Positions 60,266-64,000 of a DNA stretch of 64,000 bases are shown piece by piece. Made by a program: the position numbers and the translations under genes. Positions within the stretch are counted from its first letter, which is position 1. Each line of letters begins with the position of its first letter. Below the pieces are notes generated by a model, which made no database searches, was not told the DNA's origin, and saw only the letters and a program-made list of their open reading frames with translations. Source of the stretch: Candidatus Heimdallarchaeota archaeon. GTDB lineage: Archaea; Asgardarchaeota; Heimdallarchaeia; Heimdallarchaeales; Heimdallarchaeaceae. The DNA lies in NCBI GenBank assembly GCA_030603365.1, contig JAUVXV010000008.1:85388-149387 (forward strand), given 5' to 3'.

Positions 60266-61213
60266 TTATATATTGAGAGCGATTAATGGATTATCTGGTT
60301 GAATCAATATTTTGAACGCAAACCATCCTATAAACATTAAGACAACTGAATGCATTAAACCAGCTTTTATAGTCATCTTTGACATCTTTCCTGCTACCAA
60401 GCCTGAGAAGAATGCTTGAATTGCTAACATATGCAAGAAAAGAATTTCCAAAATATCCAAATCGATATTTAATAGAAACATCCCTGCAGTCTGTTCTTGC
60501 GTAATGTTTGCTTGTCCAAACGGAATGAAGAATGTTTGGAATAAAATAACTACAACTAAGATAAATATAATATATGAAGCATATACAATCCAGACATAGG
60601 GTTTCATTGCTCCTTCTCTCTCTTTTTTGAGATTTAACAATGTTTGGACATGTTTTTCAGTAGCTTCGAAGATTTCTTCAAGATTTCCTCCGGACCTTTC
60701 AGCTTCAAGAATCAAAACAGTAGCTCTTTGAGCTAAAGGAGTATGAATTGCATCCTGGAAGTCTTCCATTGCTTGACTAAATGGTATACCCCATGAAATC
60801 TTACTTGACATTTTTCTTAATTCTGGTGTTAATGGACCATAGTGTCTTTTTGCGGATTCTTGTATGGCTCTAGGTAGACTCATACCAGTTCTCTGAGCAT
60901 TACTGATTTCCCTCAAAAGATAAGGTAGATTTTCATCTATCCTGGCTTGTCTTCTTTCTTCTCTATAAACAATCAGGAAGGTTGGAATTCCAATGACAAC
61001 GATAATTGCTAGAATTACAAAATCGTTAATATCAAGAATTGTTATGAAATCACTAATTATATTTCCTTCTGCATCTTTTTGAGTAGTCAGAACATCAATA
61101 ATACCTAGGGTTACTAAAATGATTCCTGCTACACCAGCTATAATCCAATAGATAATATCTTGTGTAATTTGAAACTGTTTAACTTCAACTTCTACTTCGT
61201 CTTGTATCGCCAT
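60266..61213 (-). CDS. T2SSF-domain membrane protein (TadC/FlaJ-like), second of pair
   Basis: 315 residues from ATG 61213 (a GTG at 61222 overlapping the previous stop would add three). Two helices near the N-terminus (about 18-36 and 60-78), then the cytoplasmic T2SSF domain: LPYLLREISNAQRTGMSLPRAI (core REISNAQRTGMSLP), LTPELRKMSSKISWGIPF and ILEAERSGGNLEEIFEAT (core LEAERSGGNLEEIFE, about 172-186), followed by three to four helices. This is the membrane platform of type II/IV secretion systems. In archaella one FlaJ has two such domains; here they are on two genes, as in TadB/TadC. Confidence 0.85.
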   Translation of the reverse strand: MAIQDEVEVEVKQFQITQDIIYWIIAGVAGIILVTLGIIDVLTTQKDAEGNIISDFITILDINDFVILAIIVVIGIPTFLIVYREERRQARIDENLPYLLREISNAQRTGMSLPRAIQESAKRHYGPLTPELRKMSSKISWGIPFSQAMEDFQDAIHTPLAQRATVLILEAERSGGNLEEIFEATEKHVQTLLNLKKEREGAMKPYVWIVYASYIIFILVVVILFQTFFIPFGQANITQEQTAGMFLLNIDLDILEILFLHMLAIQAFFSGLVAGKMSKMTIKAGLMHSVVLMFIGWFAFKILIQPDNPLIALNI

Positions 61214-61218
61214 TTTTA

Positions 61219-62082
61219 TCACATCTCAGGCTGCTGAGCGTCAATCAGCACAATTATTGCAAGTTCGGAAACTGGAATGATAATATACACTAAAACTGCC
61301 ATCAACAGATTAGGATTACTTGAATCTCCTCCAAGCATTGACATCATAGCTAAGATGACTATGAAGAAGATTGGAGACACCACTCCGAGGACCATGAACA
61401 ATTCTGCCATAATTCCTAATGTTTCAATGAAATTTCTCTCAATTTGAACTTGATCTTTCATTAGAGTTTCGGATGAAACCTCTAAATATCTTTGAAGTTC
61501 TCCACCAGATGTAAAAGTACCAATAATTCCTTCTAAGAAACTTGAGTATTTTGCAGAGGGAGATCTCAAAGATGCCTCACTCAATGCATGAACTATATCG
61601 TACCCGAAAACCTGTATGTCTCTAGATATTTTCTTGGCATCTTTTACAATAGCTTCACCAATCTTTTCTTTTGTTAAAGAAAGAAAAATCCTATCAGGTG
61701 TAACACCTGCTGAAGCCATCGCTGTCATGTAGCTAGATGCTGTTGGTAAAGCTGCTTCTAGTTTCTTTTTTCTTTCTCCAACTAGATAGCTTGGATACAC
61801 CCAAGTAAACACAAACATGCTAATTAAAACTAAAATCGGTAACACTATTACCAAAATTACTGAGAAATCAGGAACGACTATTTTAACCGCAATAAGAACC
61901 ACAAGGGATACAATTGCGAGAATTATTGCCCAAAAGAGTCTAACACTTAAATACATTCGGACACTTTTATCAACTCCAGCCTTTCTGAGGGTTGTTCTTA
62001 ACCCATCAAATTCAGCTAAGTATGGTTCTATTATCCTCCCTATATATGAGTAAGCTATTGATTCGATGATTTTTGAGCTCAT
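61219..62082 (-). CDS. T2SSF-domain membrane protein (TadB/FlaJ-like), first of pair
   Basis: 287 residues from ATG 62082, preferred because GAGGAT precedes it at ribosome-binding distance; an upstream start at 62124 is less likely. Two helices (about 45-85), a T2SSF domain with LEAALPTASSYMTAMASAGVTPD (core PTASSYMTAMASAGVTP), FGYDIVHALSEAS and GTFTSGGELQRYL (cores), then two or three helices. It is the first gene of the minus-strand pilus operon: T2SSF pair, coiled-coil protein and three pilin-like proteins. The matching ATPase is on the opposite strand at 55216-56751. Confidence 0.83.
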   Translation of the reverse strand: MSSKIIESIAYSYIGRIIEPYLAEFDGLRTTLRKAGVDKSVRMYLSVRLFWAIILAIVSLVVLIAVKIVVPDFSVILVIVLPILVLISMFVFTWVYPSYLVGERKKKLEAALPTASSYMTAMASAGVTPDRIFLSLTKEKIGEAIVKDAKKISRDIQVFGYDIVHALSEASLRSPSAKYSSFLEGIIGTFTSGGELQRYLEVSSETLMKDQVQIERNFIETLGIMAELFMVLGVVSPIFFIVILAMMSMLGGDSSNPNLLMAVLVYIIIPVSELAIIVLIDAQQPEM

Positions 62083-62305
62083 AATAATATCCTCGAAACA
62101 TTTGGATTTTATGTTATACAACATTATATTGTATAAGGACTATTTAACATTTCCTCGATAGGTAAATAGCATCTTTCTTCTTTTGAAATTTGCTGTTCAT
62201 GCAAAAAGAGATTTTATAGATTAAAAATATTCAGATAGAGTTTCTATCACTTCTAAAAAAGGAATTGGCTATTTCAGGGGATTGTCGCTTGAAACAATCA
62301 CTAAC

Positions 62306-62313
62306 TATAAAAA
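62306..62313 (+). promoter_or_regulatory. TATA box of the gelsolin-domain gene
   Basis: TATAAAAA in the 261-base gap before the gelsolin gene, about 31-38 bases before its ATG at 62344; the predicted leader is only a few bases long. Confidence 0.55.
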
Positions 62314-62343
62314 TGTAAACACTAATTTTTTATTCGAACTCAA

Positions 62344-63066
62344 ATGACTCTTTATATAATTCAATCAACTGGTGAAATGACTGAATGTACAAATAAAGAA
62401 ATTGCACTTGCATCAACAAATGTTTTAGTAGTTATTTCTCATACACAAAAGAAAATCTACACTTGGATAGGAGGTCAATCATCTCCACATTCAAAATTTG
62501 CTTGTGCTCGAGAAACTGCTAGATTACGTATGGAATTAGGATATAAAATCGTAAATCTTGAAGAATCAGCAACAAACGATGAGTTTCTACAGGCTGTAGA
62601 CATAGCTTGTAATATTCAATCAGACTCTGCAACTACTCGCAAACCAAAACCAGTTAAACCAATCGCTAAAGCTGATCCAAAACCTAAAACCAAGACAGCA
62701 GCTAAACCCAAAACTGAAACAAAACCTAAGACAGCAGCCAAACCTAAGGCAAAACCAAAAGCTGAACCAAAGGAAACAAAAGAAGATACAGCCAGACGAT
62801 ATTCTTCAAAAACCGTTGAAACAACAATAGTAGATATTGAACACATAATGAAACAGTTAGAAGTTTTACCTCATCTTGGAAATAGCATTAGAGATTATGT
62901 AATAATTAGTGACACATTATATATTGCTCCAGAAAATCTTGAAAAACCAGGCACAGAATCTAAAGTAAAATTGCCAGACGGATCTTTTGTAGCTGATGAT
63001 TATGTCCCAAGGCTTTTTCTAGAAAATGGCAAGATTATTGCTGTGGAGCTTTGGAGAGAAAATTAG
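62344..63066 (+). CDS. gelsolin-domain protein
   Basis: 240 residues in three parts. (1) About 1-95 is a gelsolin-like domain: VLVVISHTQKKIYTWIGGQSS (core KKIYTWIGG, about 39-47) followed by a helix FACARETARLRMELGYKIVNLEES (core ARETARLRMELG), the V-[YF]-[VT]-W-[IV]-G and following helix being the recognisable part of eukaryotic gelsolin repeats. (2) About 98-150 is a low-complexity Lys/Pro/Ala linker with KPKT and KTAAKPK repeats. (3) About 155-240 is a soluble domain of unknown type ending VELWREN. Gelsolin proteins bind and sever actin; Asgard gelsolin-domain proteins have been shown in the literature to act on actin. It is tail to tail with a small GTPase gene. Confidence 0.78.
   Translation: MTLYIIQSTGEMTECTNKEIALASTNVLVVISHTQKKIYTWIGGQSSPHSKFACARETARLRMELGYKIVNLEESATNDEFLQAVDIACNIQSDSATTRKPKPVKPIAKADPKPKTKTAAKPKTETKPKTAAKPKAKPKAEPKETKEDTARRYSSKTVETTIVDIEHIMKQLEVLPHLGNSIRDYVIISDTLYIAPENLEKPGTESKVKLPDGSFVADDYVPRLFLENGKIIAVELWREN
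62630..62785 (+). repeat. Lys/Pro/Ala-rich coding repeat
   Basis: The linker of the gelsolin protein is encoded by degenerate copies of AAACCTAAG/AAACCAAAA-type units giving KPKT, KPKA and KPKAEP, probably a flexible basic tether between two folded domains. Confidence 0.6.
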
Positions 63067-63596
63067 AAGCCTTGTTTCTTCATTACCTGTTCAGCAATTA
63101 TGGAATAAATATCACTTACACCATCACCTAATCTTGCTGAAGATTCCAAGACAGTGTGATTTTTTACACCCCATGTCTCTTCAGCTTCTTTCAATGTGAC
63201 AGTTCTTTCTTCTTCTAAATCTGTTTTATTACCCACAATAATAATAGGTATATCTGGACACTTCTCTTCAACTTCTTTAATCCAATTGTCAATGTGATCA
63301 AAAGATTCTCTTCGTGTTACATCGAAAACCACAACAGCTCCATGAGCTCCTGTATAGTAACGTTTACGTAAGGTTGCTAGTTTTTCTTGCCCTACTGTAT
63401 CAAATAGAACTAATCTCAAAGTAACATCTTCATCATATTGAATTATTTTACTGTAAAAATCTACCCCTAAGGTAGGTAGATACGATGTTGAAAAACGGTT
63501 TTGTGTATATCTCACCGCTAAACTGGTTTTTCCAACTCGGAAATCTCCTGCGTTTATTATCTTAATAATGTAAGTAACATTAGGGGATAAAGACAT
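63063..63596 (-). CDS. Ras/Rab-like small GTPase
   Basis: 177 residues from the Met at 63596; the frame is open to 63707 but the extra 37 residues do not fit the family. All G motifs are present: G1 GDFRVGKTS (about 16-24), G2 threonine in SYLPTLGVDF, G3 FDTVGQEK (DTxGQ, where eukaryotic Rabs have WDTAGQE), G4 VGNKTDL, and G5 ESSARLGDG (SA). The sequence DFYSKII and the switch regions are Rab/Arf-like. The C-terminus MKKQGF has no Cys for prenylation, so it is not lipid-anchored that way. The small GTPase family is large in Asgard archaea; this gene lies tail to tail with the gelsolin gene, the two stop codons overlapping (TTAG at 63063-63066). Confidence 0.92.
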   Translation of the reverse strand: MSLSPNVTYIIKIINAGDFRVGKTSLAVRYTQNRFSTSYLPTLGVDFYSKIIQYDEDVTLRLVLFDTVGQEKLATLRKRYYTGAHGAVVVFDVTRRESFDHIDNWIKEVEEKCPDIPIIIVGNKTDLEEERTVTLKEAEETWGVKNHTVLESSARLGDGVSDIYSIIAEQVMKKQGF

Positions 63597-63740
63597 TATA
63601 ATTGAATAAACTTCGAAGAATATAAAATTCTTTGTTTTCTTGCCATCACAAATGCACTGTCTAAAATGCAATTGAACCTTCTGATTATTATGAAAGATAT
63701 TTGTCATGTAGTCATGTTAAATGAACTAACAATCACTCTG

Positions 63741-63769
63741 AACGTATGCGTTAGACCAGATATTACTGG
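63741..63769 (+). other. two short hairpins before the tnpB-like gene
   Basis: AACG-TATG-CGTT (63741-63752) and CCAG-ATATTA-CTGG (63756-63769) are adjacent perfect 4-bp hairpins, 33 bases before the TnpB-like start at 63802. Subterminal hairpins of this type mark the ends of IS200/IS605 elements, where TnpA recognises them; the exact transposon end is not visible. Confidence 0.4.
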
Positions 63770-63801
63770 AGCTTTTATAGGAAAATACAACTGAACTACT
63801 G

Positions 63802-64000
63802 ATGACACAGGTCTTACGAGCTGAATGTATAGAAGTAGACTATCATCCAGCGTTGAGCAAGCTTTGTCATCAAGTGAAGAATCTCTATAATCGAGCTAAT
63901 TTCCTTTTCAAAACCTCTCTTAATAAGCAGAACAAGCTCCTGTACTATTATGACCTCAACTCTTTACTCAAGAACGAAGAATGCTATAAGATTTTACCAG
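63802..64000 (+). CDS. tnpB: TnpB-like IS200/IS605 protein (5' part, runs off window)
   Basis: An open frame from ATG 63802 to the window edge (66 codons) reads MTQVLRAECIEVDYHPALSK (start), then LCHQVKNLYNRANFLFKTSL, which matches the N-terminal pattern of TnpB/OrfB (L-x-x-L-C-x-x-A/V-K-N-L-Y-N-x-A-N). TnpB is the RNA-guided nuclease of IS605-type elements. The codon use (AAG, CTC, CTG, AAC, TAC) is more GC-rich than in the neighbours, in line with a mobile element. The catalytic RuvC-like residues lie beyond the window, so activity cannot be judged. Confidence 0.75.
   Translation, partial: MTQVLRAECIEVDYHPALSKLCHQVKNLYNRANFLFKTSLNKQNKLLYYYDLNSLLKNEECYKILP

Noticed and set aside
1..64000. 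tRNA, rRNA and CRISPR features
   Set aside because: I looked through the intergenic regions for GC-rich tRNA-like stretches and regularly spaced repeats and found none; all intergenic parts are AT-rich and short. A tRNAscan or CRISPR search was not run.

Overview
The window is AT-rich archaeal chromosome that most probably belongs to an Asgard (Promethearchaeota) archaeon. Archaeal information-processing genes (RIO2 kinase, DRG-type GTPase, ribosomal protein eS17, aCPSF-like beta-CASP nuclease, KaiC-like ATPases, DUF460, DUF211) sit together with eukaryote-like genes: an EAP30/Vps22-like ESCRT-II protein (12704-13441), a gelsolin-domain protein (62344-63066) and a Ras/Rab-type small GTPase (63063-63596). 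Genes are closely packed on both strands. Many promoters consist of a TATA box about 25 bases before the start codon (leaderless), and operon-internal genes often use GGTGA-type ribosome binding sites. I cannot assign a class within Asgard from this sequence alone. No tRNA, rRNA or CRISPR array was seen.

Layout. 1-3616: DUF460 protein (cut by the window edge), RIO2, a methyltransferase, a small ArsR-like regulator and a DRG GTPase. 3629-10524: amidohydrolase, DUF362 protein, MFS transporter and a three-gene ABC-2 transporter. 10544-14458: hexulose-phosphate synthase-like protein with aCPSF2-like nuclease, the ESCRT-II protein and a nucleoside phosphorylase. 14492-23584: an exported protein, class II HMG-CoA reductase, eS17, KaiC-like ATPase, PIN-domain protein, sugar-nucleotide epimerase, two tandem inositol-phosphate synthases and a polyprenyl synthase. 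HMG-CoA reductase, polyprenyl synthase and inositol-phosphate synthase together suggest synthesis of isoprenoid lipids with inositol head groups.

23641-29705 is a same-strand run of six genes: two exported, single-anchor paralogues followed by four polytopic proteins resembling complex I/Mrp antiporter subunits. In the latter, several of the usual channel acidic and lysine residues appear to be missing. This is the strongest candidate here for an undescribed system. 29836-36465 holds a heterodimeric ABC exporter, indolepyruvate:ferredoxin oxidoreductase (iorAB) and a DUF211 protein. 36665-39820 encodes a 1,048-1,051-residue protein I do not recognise. 40000-44534 has a YggS-like PLP protein, an SDR and the TldD/TldE pair. 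44581-47388 encodes a large exported protein full of G-Y/F-x-x-G repeats with a C-terminal anchor. 47578-53441 has a zinc-ribbon microprotein, an aminotransferase, a DUF354 protein and a class II ribonucleotide reductase carrying a 366-residue intein with homing-endonuclease motifs.

53770-62082 is a type IV pilus/archaellum-like locus split over both strands: two pilin-like proteins and the assembly ATPase on +, then (after an Hsp20) three pilin-like proteins, a coiled-coil protein and two separate T2SSF membrane proteins on -. The window ends with the gelsolin and small GTPase genes, tail to tail with overlapping stop codons, and the first 66 codons of a TnpB-like IS200/IS605 protein that runs off the right edge.
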